This document shows, piece by piece, positions 1 to 7,168 of a stretch of 64,000 nucleotides of DNA; position 1 is the first letter of the stretch; each line of letters opens with the position of its first letter. The notes under the pieces were generated by a model. That model was given only the letters and a program-made list of their open reading frames with translations. It ran no database searches and was not told the origin of the DNA. Source of the DNA: JAJDXW01 sp965223775 (lineage in GTDB: Bacteria > Pseudomonadota > Gammaproteobacteria > HK1). The stretch covers positions 3,100,001 through 3,164,000 of the forward strand of contig OZ245021.1 of NCBI GenBank assembly GCA_965223775.1, read 5' to 3'. A program made the translations under genes and the position numbers.

Positions 1-819
1 GCCGAGCGCCCGGAAGATGCTGCCGGGAAGCGCGTAGGCGGCGGCCAGCATGCCCGCGGTCTTGAGGTCGAGGCCGTAGACGCCGACGTAGTACCGGGGG
101 AGCCACAGGGCGAGGGCCACGAACGCGCCGAAGACGAAGAAATAGTAGAGGGAGAACCTCCAGACCTGGAGATGCCTCAGGGGCTCGAGCTGCAGGAAGG
201 CGGAGCGCGGCTTCTCTCCGGCCGCCTTGCGCCGGGCGGTGATCGGGTCCTCCCTCGTCGCGAGGAAGAACAGGGCCGCGGTCACGAGGAGGACCACGGC
301 GTAGACCTGCGCCGCCCGCTCCCATCCGACCGCGAGGAGGAGGAACGGCGCCCCGAAGTTCGTCACCGCGGCGCCCACGTTGCCGATGCCGAACATCCCG
401 AGCGCGGCCCCCTGGCGGCCGCGGTCGTACCACCGGGACACGAACGCGATGCCGACCGCGAACGAGCCCCCCGCGAGCCCCACCCCGAGAGCGGCCACGA
501 GGAACATCGGGTAGGTGCTCACCGTGGAGAGCAGCCAGGCGGCGACCGCGGTCACCGCCATCAGCACCGTGTACACGATGCGCCCGCCGTACTGGTCGGT
601 CCAGATCCCGAGGAAGATGCGGCTGAGCGAGCCGGTCAGGATCGGCGTCGCGACGAGGATGCCGAACTCGGTGTCGTTGAGGCCGAGATCCTGCTTGATG
701 CGGATCCCGATGATGGAGAAGATGGTCCAGACCGCGAAGCAGACCGTGAACGCGAAGGTGCTGGCGCCGAGGGCCTGATCTTGATGGCGGGGCGGAACGC
801 CATTGCGATTCTGCATCAT
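1..819 (-). CDS. NarK-like nitrate/nitrite MFS transporter (N-terminal part, runs off the left edge)
   Basis: About 273 codons are visible, starting at ATG 819 (a second in-frame ATG is at 816), and the gene continues past base 1. The protein is strongly hydrophobic with several membrane segments. It carries the glycine-rich nitrate/nitrite porter signature (GLAGGSFAVG followed by GMFGIGNVGAA) and, near the visible end, LPGSIFRALG, which resembles the second nitrate signature region. In this family the protein moves nitrate or nitrite across the inner membrane. An FNR-type box at 958-971 and a divergent FNR-type regulator fit oxygen-controlled nitrate uptake. Substrate is inferred from the family signature; the C-terminal half is not visible. 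Confidence 0.85.
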   Translation of the reverse strand, partial: MMQNRNGVPPRHQDQALGASTFAFTVCFAVWTIFSIIGIRIKQDLGLNDTEFGILVATPILTGSLSRIFLGIWTDQYGGRIVYTVLMAVTAVAAWLLSTVSTYPMFLVAALGVGLAGGSFAVGIAFVSRWYDRGRQGAALGMFGIGNVGAAVTNFGAPFLLLAVGWERAAQVYAVVLLVTAALFFLATREDPITARRKAAGEKPRSAFLQLEPLRHLQVWRFSLYYFFVFGAFVALALWLPRYYVGVYGLDLKTAGMLAAAYALPGSIFRALG

Positions 820-957
820 CCATGCCCTCGGCAGCCGCGGATACGGCCGGCCCGCGCGAGGAGGCCGCCCGCGCGAGACGGCATCGCCCGCACGGGCCGA
901 CACCGTCCGCACGGGCCGGCACGGCGACAATGAAACCAGAGGGGGCGGCAGATTTCC

Positions 958-971
958 TTGATCTGAATCAG
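958..971. promoter_or_regulatory. FNR/ANR-type binding site in the divergent narK-fnr intergenic region
   Basis: The sequence TTGATCTGAATCAG matches the FNR consensus TTGAT-N4-ATCAA at 9 of 10 half-site positions. It lies in the 279-bp divergent region 820-1098. If it acts as a class II site for the transporter, the start point would be near 923, and CATTGT on the minus strand around 926-931 could be the -10. It is less well placed for the regulator, whose most promoter-like -10 is TAAAAT at 1031-1036. Confidence 0.7.
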
Positions 972-1098
972 ATTGTTCGCCCGGACGAAAAATCCTCCCG
1001 ATCATGAAGTAACTTCGTAGTAGAAGCGGCTAAAATTCGAACATATCGAGCGGAGTCCCGCTATCCGACACGGCGAAAGCCGGTATTATCATCAGGAC

Positions 1099-1821
1099 GT
1101 GTTGAACTTCGACGAAGGGAAGGTGGCAAGGGAACCGTTCGAACGTTCGTACTGCGCGGGCTGTCCCGGGCGCGATCACGGCTTCTGCAGCCGCCTGCCG
1201 GAACCGCTCCGCAAGCGGCTGCGAGAATCCGTTCGCCCCGCCGCACCGGAACGGCTGCCGGACGAGAACGGCGGACGGTCGACCGGGTGGGACCTCGCCA
1301 TCGTCTCGCGCGGAACCCTTGCCGTGCGCAGCACCTTCAAGGATGGACGGCGCGCGCTCACCGACTTCATGGTCCCCGGCGAAGTGCTTCACGGGAACGC
1401 GGGCAGGCATCGCCGAGGGCGGGAAATCACCGCGTCGCCGGACTTCCTCCTGTGCCTGGTTCCGAGCCTGGAAGCGCAATTCGGTCCTGCCGACTGCCAG
1501 TGTCTCGAGCGCTACATCCGCACCGACGCGGTCAACCATATCGAGGAGCTGCGCGACACGATGGCGGCCCTCGCCCGGCTCCCCCCGAGGGAGCGAATCG
1601 CGCACCTGCTGCTCGGTCTGCGGGAGCGTCTGAATCCGGACGGCCGGACGATCGATCTCCCCTTCTCCCGAAGCGACATCGCCGATCTGCTCGGGATGCG
1701 AGCGGAAACGGTCAGCCGCTCGCTGCTCGCGCTCGAGCAGGCCGACCTCATTCGCCGCAACGGGCCGAAGAAGATCGAAATCCTGGATTCGGCCGGACTC
1801 GCAGCGGTAGCCGGCGGCTGA
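1099..1821 (+). CDS. Crp/Fnr-family regulator with FNR-like iron-sulfur cysteines
   Basis: 240 residues: N-terminal cysteine cluster, cyclic-nucleotide-like sensor domain, dimerisation helix and C-terminal winged HTH. Cys19, Cys22, Cys30 and Cys119 closely match the spacing of the four [4Fe-4S] ligands of E. coli FNR (20, 23, 29, 122). The recognition helix contains ETVSR, equivalent to the ETISR of FNR that reads TTGAT. The protein therefore probably binds the TTGAT box at 958-971 when oxygen is low. The start is uncertain: GTG 1099 has AGGA immediately before it, and TTG 1102 would be better spaced. Two extra cysteines (ADCQC) follow Cys119. Confidence 0.88.
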   Translation: MLNFDEGKVAREPFERSYCAGCPGRDHGFCSRLPEPLRKRLRESVRPAAPERLPDENGGRSTGWDLAIVSRGTLAVRSTFKDGRRALTDFMVPGEVLHGNAGRHRRGREITASPDFLLCLVPSLEAQFGPADCQCLERYIRTDAVNHIEELRDTMAALARLPPRERIAHLLLGLRERLNPDGRTIDLPFSRSDIADLLGMRAETVSRSLLALEQADLIRRNGPKKIEILDSAGLAAVAGG

Positions 1822-1909
1822 TCGTCCCGCCTCTCGGGAAGCGACTCCTCTTCCCCCGCGTATCCGGCGACCCGTGACGCCCGCCGCCCCGATGAGGCAA
1901 AATACGGGC

Positions 1910-2083
1910 ATGCGCGACGTCGCCCATGGCGCGATTGGCGCCCTGATCGCCTACGCCGTCTACAAGCTTGCCGGGCACGCCGTCTGGTCGCTGGTGGCGC
2001 TGGTGCTCTATGTACCGATCTATCTCGCGCTGCGGGACCGGATTCCGTTCGCAAACCGGGACCGCTCCGGGGATCGGGACTGA
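1910..2083 (+). CDS. Small membrane protein, unknown function
   Basis: 57 residues from ATG 1910, preceded by GAGG about 11 bases upstream; in-frame ATG 1892 and GTG 1874 are alternatives. The sequence has a hydrophobic stretch (roughly residues 8-39) broken by lysine and histidine, enough for one or two membrane helices, then a charged Arg/Asp-rich tail. No family is recognised. It lies between the FNR-type regulator and the molybdenum hydroxylase on the same strand. Confidence 0.5.
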   Translation: MRDVAHGAIGALIAYAVYKLAGHAVWSLVALVLYVPIYLALRDRIPFANRDRSGDRD

Positions 2084-2114
2084 AACCCCGCGGGACACAA
2101 ACCTGGAGACAAAC

Positions 2115-2204
2115 ATGGACCAATTGGGCCTCGTCGTCATCGTCGCCGCCGTCCTCATCGCGGCCGTGCTCGTGTGCGTGAGTCTCGCGGGCAAACGACA
2201 CTGA
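2115..2204 (+). CDS. 29-residue single-pass membrane microprotein candidate
   Basis: ATG 2115 follows GGAGA with normal spacing. The peptide is almost entirely one hydrophobic helix (LVVIVAAVLIAAVLVCVSLA) ending in a basic GKRH tail, giving an inside-positive orientation at the C-terminus. It is too short for family assignment. Support is the ribosome-binding site, the clean hydrophobic segment and its tight position between neighbours; it could still be chance. Confidence 0.4.
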   Translation: MDQLGLVVIVAAVLIAAVLVCVSLAGKRH

Positions 2205-2269
2205 CCGCCCGTGCGGACGAGCATCCATCGGACATTCGGCAATTCGGCAATACGGAGAAGGGAGTGAGC

Positions 2270-4555
2270 GTGAACCAAGACGCGGGCAATGGCTTCAAGT
2301 GGGTCGGATCGCGGCCGGTGCGACCCGACGGGGTGGACAAGGTGACCGGGCGGGCCCGGTTCGCCGCCGACCATTCGCTGCCGGGCATGCTGGCCGGCGC
2401 GATCCTTCGAAGCCCCCACGCACATGCTCGTATCCGGTCCATCGACACCTCCCGAGCCGAAGCCTTGCCGGGGGTGAAGGCCGTCATCACTTGCGCCGAC
2501 CTGCCCGACCATCCCTCGGAGTATGTCGGACCCGAAAGGGTTCAGCTCAACTTCGCGCACATGACGCGCAACGTCATGGCCCGGGAGAAGGCGCTGTATG
2601 AAGGGCACTCGGTCGCGGCCGTGGCGGCCACGACGAAGGCGACAGCGCAAGAGGCGCTCTCGCTCATCGAGGTCGACTATGAAGTCCTGCCGCACGTCAT
2701 CGACGTGGAGGAGGCGATGCGGCCGGACGCTCCCCTGCTTCATCCCGACATGTACACCCGCGGGGTCGACCCCGCTCCGGACCGCCCCTCCAACGTCTCC
2801 AAACGCGCCGAGTTCGGGATCGGCGACGTCGAGGCGGGCTTCCGTGAAGCGCAGGAAACGGTCGAGATGGAATTCACGACCCGCCCCGTCCACCAGGGCT
2901 ACATCGAGCCGCATGCCTGTGTCGCCCGCTACAACGAGGACGGGCAGGCCGAGATCTGGGGCTCGAGCCAGGGGCACTTCCAGATCCGGGCCTTCACAGC
3001 CAGGCTCCTCGGCCTGACGCTCTCGGACCTGCGGGTCACTCCCGCCGAGATCGGAGGCGGATTCGGTGGCAAGACGGTGGTGTACCTCGAACCGCTCGCC
3101 CTTGCCCTCGCCCGCAAGAGCGGGCGTCCCGTCAAGCTGGCGATGAGCCGTGAAGAAGTCTTCAAGGCCACCGGACCCACCTCCGGCGCGGCGATGAGGG
3201 TCAAGCTCGGCGCGACCCGGGACGGACGCATCACCGCGGCCGACGGCACCTTCCGTTTCCAGGCGGGGGCGTTCCCCGGCTCACCGGTGTTGAACGCCTG
3301 CATGTGCGCGTTCGCCCCCTACGCCCTCGAGAACGTGCGGGCGGTGGGCTACGACGTGGTGTGCAACCGTCCGAAATCCGCCGCCTATCGCGCGCCGGGA
3401 TCACCGATCTCGGCGTTTGCGGTGGAGAGCGCCATGGACGTGCTCGCCCGCAAGCTCGGCATCGACCCGCTCGAGCTCCGCCGGCGCAACGCGGCCCGGG
3501 AAGGCACGCAGGCCGCGTACGGGCCGAAGTTCGGCTCCATCGCGTACGTGGAGACGATCGAGGCGCTGCAGGATCATCCCCACTACCGCACGACCCTCGG
3601 GCCCAACCAGGGGCGCGGGGTCGCTTCCGGCTACTGGTTCAACAACGGAGGCGAATCGAGCGCGACGATCCACCTCGGCGAGGACGGCACCGCGGTCGTC
3701 GCCACCGGAAGCCCGGATATCGGCGGGTCGCGGGCCTCGATGGCGATCATGGCCGCGGAGACCCTCGGCATCGACTACGACCGGGTTCGGCCCATCGTGG
3801 CCGATACCGCCTCGATCGGCTTCACCGGGGTCACCGGCGGCAGTCGGGTCACCCTGGCCACGGGTCTCGCGGTGGTCACCGCCGCGGAGAAGCTCATCGA
3901 GGACCTGCGGCGCCGGGCCGCGCTCATCTGGGACGTGGACGTCGACGGGGTCGTGTGGGAGGACGGACACGCGAAGCCCGCGAGCAGCAACGTGGGCGAC
4001 TTCGAACCGCTCTCGCTGAAGGAGATCGCGGCGAAGAAGACCCAGACCGGAGGCCCCATCGGCGCCAGCGTATCGGTGAACGCGGCCGGCGTCGGTCCCG
4101 GGTTCTCCACCCAGGTCTGCGACGTCGAGGTCGATCCGGAGACCGGCAAGGTGACCATACTGCGGTGGACCGCCGCGCAGGACGTCGGGCGGGCGATCCA
4201 CCCGAGCTACGTCGAGGGGCAGATCCAGGGCGGTGCGGTCCAGGGCATCGGATGGGCGCTGAACGAGGAGTACATCTACGACGACCGGGGGCGTCTCGAG
4301 AACCCGGGGTTCCTGGACTACCGGATGCCGGTCGCCTCGGACTTGCCGATGATCGAAGCGGTGCTGGTGGAGGTGCCGAATCCCGCCCACCCCTATGGGG
4401 TGAAGGGGGTCGGCGAAGTCAACATCTGCCCGCCGATGGCCGCCATTGCGAATGCCATCGAGGATGCCGTCGGGGTGCGGATGACGGGGTTGCCCATGTC
4501 GCCTCCCCGGCTGCTCGAGACGATCGACGCGAACGGTCCCCCGGCGGGGTCGTAG
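2270..4555 (+). CDS. Xanthine dehydrogenase-family molybdenum hydroxylase, large (Mo-binding) subunit
   Basis: About 761 residues from GTG 2270, with the GGAGAAGGGAG ribosome-binding region at 2254-2264; GTG 2264 is an alternative start. The usual domain order is present: an N-terminal hammerhead (VGSRPVRPDGVDKVTGRARF), then the Mo-pterin-binding domains with GGGFGGK and a C-terminal GVKGVGE holding the expected catalytic glutamate. Family members hydroxylate purines, aldehydes or N-heterocycles, normally with a 2Fe-2S subunit and an FAD subunit. Neither partner gene is next to it, so electrons must go to a distant partner or an unusual acceptor. Substrate unknown. Confidence 0.88.
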   Translation: MNQDAGNGFKWVGSRPVRPDGVDKVTGRARFAADHSLPGMLAGAILRSPHAHARIRSIDTSRAEALPGVKAVITCADLPDHPSEYVGPERVQLNFAHMTRNVMAREKALYEGHSVAAVAATTKATAQEALSLIEVDYEVLPHVIDVEEAMRPDAPLLHPDMYTRGVDPAPDRPSNVSKRAEFGIGDVEAGFREAQETVEMEFTTRPVHQGYIEPHACVARYNEDGQAEIWGSSQGHFQIRAFTARLLGLTLSDLRVTPAEIGGGFGGKTVVYLEPLALALARKSGRPVKLAMSREEVFKATGPTSGAAMRVKLGATRDGRITAADGTFRFQAGAFPGSPVLNACMCAFAPYALENVRAVGYDVVCNRPKSAAYRAPGSPISAFAVESAMDVLARKLGIDPLELRRRNAAREGTQAAYGPKFGSIAYVETIEALQDHPHYRTTLGPNQGRGVASGYWFNNGGESSATIHLGEDGTAVVATGSPDIGGSRASMAIMAAETLGIDYDRVRPIVADTASIGFTGVTGGSRVTLATGLAVVTAAEKLIEDLRRRAALIWDVDVDGVVWEDGHAKPASSNVGDFEPLSLKEIAAKKTQTGGPIGASVSVNAAGVGPGFSTQVCDVEVDPETGKVTILRWTAAQDVGRAIHPSYVEGQIQGGAVQGIGWALNEEYIYDDRGRLENPGFLDYRMPVASDLPMIEAVLVEVPNPAHPYGVKGVGEVNICPPMAAIANAIEDAVGVRMTGLPMSPPRLLETIDANGPPAGS

Positions 4556-4595
4556 CACGTCCGCCGCGAACCCTCGCGGGTACCGCCCCGGCCCC

Positions 4596-4620
4596 GTCCC
4601 GCTCCGTCGCGAAGCGGGAC
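4596..4620 (+). terminator. Hairpin after the molybdenum hydroxylase gene
   Basis: GTCCCGCT at 4596-4603 pairs perfectly with AGCGGGAC at 4613-4620 across a 9-nt loop, 40 bp after the hydroxylase stop. No T-tract follows, so it is at best a weak or Rho-assisted terminator. The rest of 4556-4791 shows nothing I recognise. Confidence 0.3.
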
Positions 4621-4791
4621 CCCGGCCAGGACGAGAACCAATCCTGCCGTACGTCCGGCCGGGGTTGCGCCCGACTGCGCAACCGCACGGTCGTGCGCCG
4701 TGGCGCCGCCCTGCTTCGCGAAGTTGCACCTTTCTTGCGGGCGGCCAACGCGGCCGGTGACGCGGCGCCGACACCGTTCGGAGACCCCTCG

Positions 4792-6036
4792 ATGTCCGCG
4801 ACACCGCACGAGCGCGCCCCCCCGCTTCCGGACCGGCCGCGCCTCCTCTCGCTGCGAAACGGCGAGCAGTCGACGCCGACCTTCTCGCGCGAGGAGATGC
4901 AGGAGAGGCTCTCGAGGCTGCGCGGCTGGATGCAGGAGGCGTCGGTACAAGCGTGCCTCTTCACCTCGATCCACAACGTCAACTATTTCGCGGACTACGT
5001 GTACAGCAGCTTCGGCCGTCACTACGGACTCGTAGTCACCCGGGACGCGCATACGCTCATCAGCGCCAATCTCGACTACGGACGCCCCTGGCGGCGGAGC
5101 CGGGCGGAGACCCTCGCCTATTCCGACTGGCACCGAGACAACTTCTTCGCCGCGGTGCGCTCGCTCTGCCCGGCCCGGGGCCGAATCGGCATCGAGCTCG
5201 ACCACGTCACCTGCGAAGCGCGGGCGAAGCTCGAGGCGGTCCTTCCCGGAGCGCAGTTCGTCGATGCGGCCGAGACGACAATGCGCATTCGGATGATCAA
5301 GTCCGCCGAAGAGCAGGCATTGATCCGCGCCGGCGCGGCGATCGCCGACATCGGCGGCGCCGCGGGCGTCGAGGCGATTGCCGAGCACGCGCCCGAGCAC
5401 GAGGTTGCACTGCACGCGACGCAGGCGATGTGGCGAGAGATTGCGCGTCGCTTCCCGCACGCCGAGCTGATGGATACCTGGACATGGTTCCAGTCGGGGT
5501 TCAACACCGATGGCGCCCACAACCCGGTAACTGCACGCAAGGTAGCCAGGGGCGACATCCTGAGTCTCAACTGCTTCCCGATGATCGCGGGCTACTACCA
5601 CGCGCTCGAGCGCACCCTGTTCTTCGACCACGTGCCGGACGACGCACTTGTGCTATGGGAGGTGAACTGCGAAGTGCATCGAAAGGGCATCGAGCTCATT
5701 CGCCCCGGCGTGCGTTGCATGGACATTGCCCACGAATTGAACGCGATCTACGCCGAGCACGGCCTCCTCCATCGAAGGACCTTCGGCTACGGCCATTCGT
5801 TCGGAACCCTGTGCCACTACTACGGACGCGAAGCCGGACTCGAGTTGCGCGAGGACGTGGAAACGGTGCTCATGCCGGGGATGGTGTTGTCGATGGAGCC
5901 GATGATCACGGTGCCGGAGGGATTGCCCGGAGCGGGCGGATACCGCGAGCACGACATGCTCATCGTCACCGGCGACGGAGCCGAGAACCTGACCCGTTTC
6001 CCCTTCGGTCCGGAATCCAACCTGGTCCGCGGCTGA
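4792..6036 (+). CDS. Creatinase (creatine amidinohydrolase)
   Basis: 414 residues; creatinases are about 400. It hydrolyses creatine to sarcosine and urea in the cytoplasm. The N-terminal domain (about 1-165) and C-terminal pita-bread M24 domain closely follow Pseudomonas creatinase over the whole length, including TSIHNVNYFADY, MDTWTWFQSG, TDGAHNPVT, LSLNCFPMIAGYY, FGYGHSFGT and SMEPMITVPEGLPGAGG. His243 in GAHNPVT corresponds to the catalytic histidine. As in true creatinase, the metal ligands of M24 aminopeptidases are not conserved. Start ATG 4792 has GGAG about 9 bases upstream. The hydantoin pathway at 38-42 kb is a possible metabolic companion. Confidence 0.93.
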   Translation: MSATPHERAPPLPDRPRLLSLRNGEQSTPTFSREEMQERLSRLRGWMQEASVQACLFTSIHNVNYFADYVYSSFGRHYGLVVTRDAHTLISANLDYGRPWRRSRAETLAYSDWHRDNFFAAVRSLCPARGRIGIELDHVTCEARAKLEAVLPGAQFVDAAETTMRIRMIKSAEEQALIRAGAAIADIGGAAGVEAIAEHAPEHEVALHATQAMWREIARRFPHAELMDTWTWFQSGFNTDGAHNPVTARKVARGDILSLNCFPMIAGYYHALERTLFFDHVPDDALVLWEVNCEVHRKGIELIRPGVRCMDIAHELNAIYAEHGLLHRRTFGYGHSFGTLCHYYGREAGLELREDVETVLMPGMVLSMEPMITVPEGLPGAGGYREHDMLIVTGDGAENLTRFPFGPESNLVRG

Positions 6037-6290
6037 TCCTCGCGAGCCGCCGTCGCGGCACGGTGCTCGTCCCCGCGGGGTCCCCCTCGTGCCGGTGTGT
6101 TGAACCCGGGGAACCCCGGCGATGGGCGAACCCGCGGCGACGGCGGGAATGCCGCCGAGGGCGGCGAGCCGGATCTCGCGCGATAGCGCCCGCCGGTCGC
6201 ACCGTCCCGTGCTCGGGGCCCCGAGTCATGGGCCTCGTTCGCGGCCGCGACGCGCTCGATGCCGGTGTCGGTCGTCGGTGCGGGACACGT

Positions 6291-6343
6291 GGTGGTCACC
6301 AGCACAAGGCGGCGCGATGTGCCGCGTTGTGCTGGTGACCACC
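6291..6343. terminator. Long perfect hairpin between creatinase and tRNA-Pro
   Basis: GGTGGTCACCAGCACAA at 6291-6307 is the exact reverse complement of 6327-6343 (17 bp). After one mismatch the stem continues for 5 bp (6309-6313 with 6321-6325). It lies 8 bp beyond the 3' end of tRNA-Pro and 255 bp beyond creatinase, so it could terminate transcription from both sides. No long T-tract is seen on either strand, and the stem is unusually long, so it may instead be a dispersed palindromic repeat. The remainder of 6037-6351 shows no gene. Confidence 0.6.
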
Positions 6344-6351
6344 CGGATGGA

Positions 6352-6428
<77 letters not shown>

Positions 6429-6530
6429 TGAATCGTGATGCCGGCCCGCCCCGCCCGGGATGCGCGAGGGCGGCCCGGATCGGCGGTCTTCACCCGCACC
6501 ATGGCGACGAAGACCGTCGATGGATGTCGT

Positions 6531-6887
6531 TCAGTGCCGCAGGATCGCGAGGATATCCTCCAGCTCTATCCGTACCTGGCGGACAATCTGCCGGCTCTGC
6601 TCGCTGTCGCGCTTCGTCTCGCCGCTCGCGAGCTTCTGCCGCGCTCCGGCAATGGTGTACTCGTGCTCCCATAACAGGCTGCGGATCTGTCGGATCAGGA
6701 TCACGTCCTGCCGCTGGTAATAGCGCCGGTTGCCCCGGCGCTTGATCGGCTTCAGGGTAGGGAACTCCTGCTCCCAGTACCGCAGCACGTGCTGCTTGAC
6801 CGCGCAAAGCTCGCTCACCTCACCGATCGTGAAGTACCGCTTCGCCGGGATCGGCGGAAGCTCGCTATTTGCCGAGGGATCGAGCAC
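6531..6887 (-). CDS. MerR-family transcriptional regulator
   Basis: 118 residues with an N-terminal MerR winged helix (YFTIGEVSELCAVKQHVLRYWEQEF, then RRGNRRYY) and a short helical C-terminal part. The long effector domain and metal-binding cysteines of sensor MerR proteins are missing. This is the small MerR protein usually found directly after ihfA in gammaproteobacteria; its target is unknown. It overlaps the end of ihfA by 23 bp, which suggests translational coupling. Confidence 0.9.
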   Translation of the reverse strand: MLDPSANSELPPIPAKRYFTIGEVSELCAVKQHVLRYWEQEFPTLKPIKRRGNRRYYQRQDVILIRQIRSLLWEHEYTIAGARQKLASGETKRDSEQSRQIVRQVRIELEDILAILRH

Positions 6888-7167
6888 CTGCCTCGACGCG
6901 GGTCTTCAGCTTGATCCCCGGCCGAAAGGTAACCACCCGGCGGGCAGAAATGGTGGCCGCCGCGCCCGTCTTCGGATTTCGTCCCGGGCGCTCGGCCTTG
7001 TCGCGGAGGTCGAAGTTGCCGAAGCCGGAAAGCTTCACCGATTCGCCGGACTCCAGCGACAGGCGCAGCTCCTCGAACATCTGGTCGACGAATTCCCGGG
7101 CTTCTCGCTTGTTGAGCCCCAGTTCATTGAAAAGGCACTCGGCCATGTCGACCTTCGTCAGCGCCAT
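6865..7167 (-). CDS. ihfA: Integration host factor subunit alpha
   Basis: 100 residues, the usual length. It begins MALTKVDMAE and has the HU/IHF fold: two helices, then the beta arm with the DNA-intercalating NPKTG motif and the ARRVVTF strand. It pairs with IHF-beta to bend DNA in transcription, replication and site-specific recombination, so it could also serve the tyrosine integrase at 28.6 kb. It follows pheT by a single base and runs into merR. Confidence 0.97.
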   Translation of the reverse strand: MALTKVDMAECLFNELGLNKREAREFVDQMFEELRLSLESGESVKLSGFGNFDLRDKAERPGRNPKTGAAATISARRVVTFRPGIKLKTRVEAGARSLGK

Positions 7168-7168
7168 C

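Noticed and set aside
172..933. 253-codon plus-strand frame
   Set aside because: Antisense to the NarK-like gene, whose membrane segments and family motifs are unambiguous.
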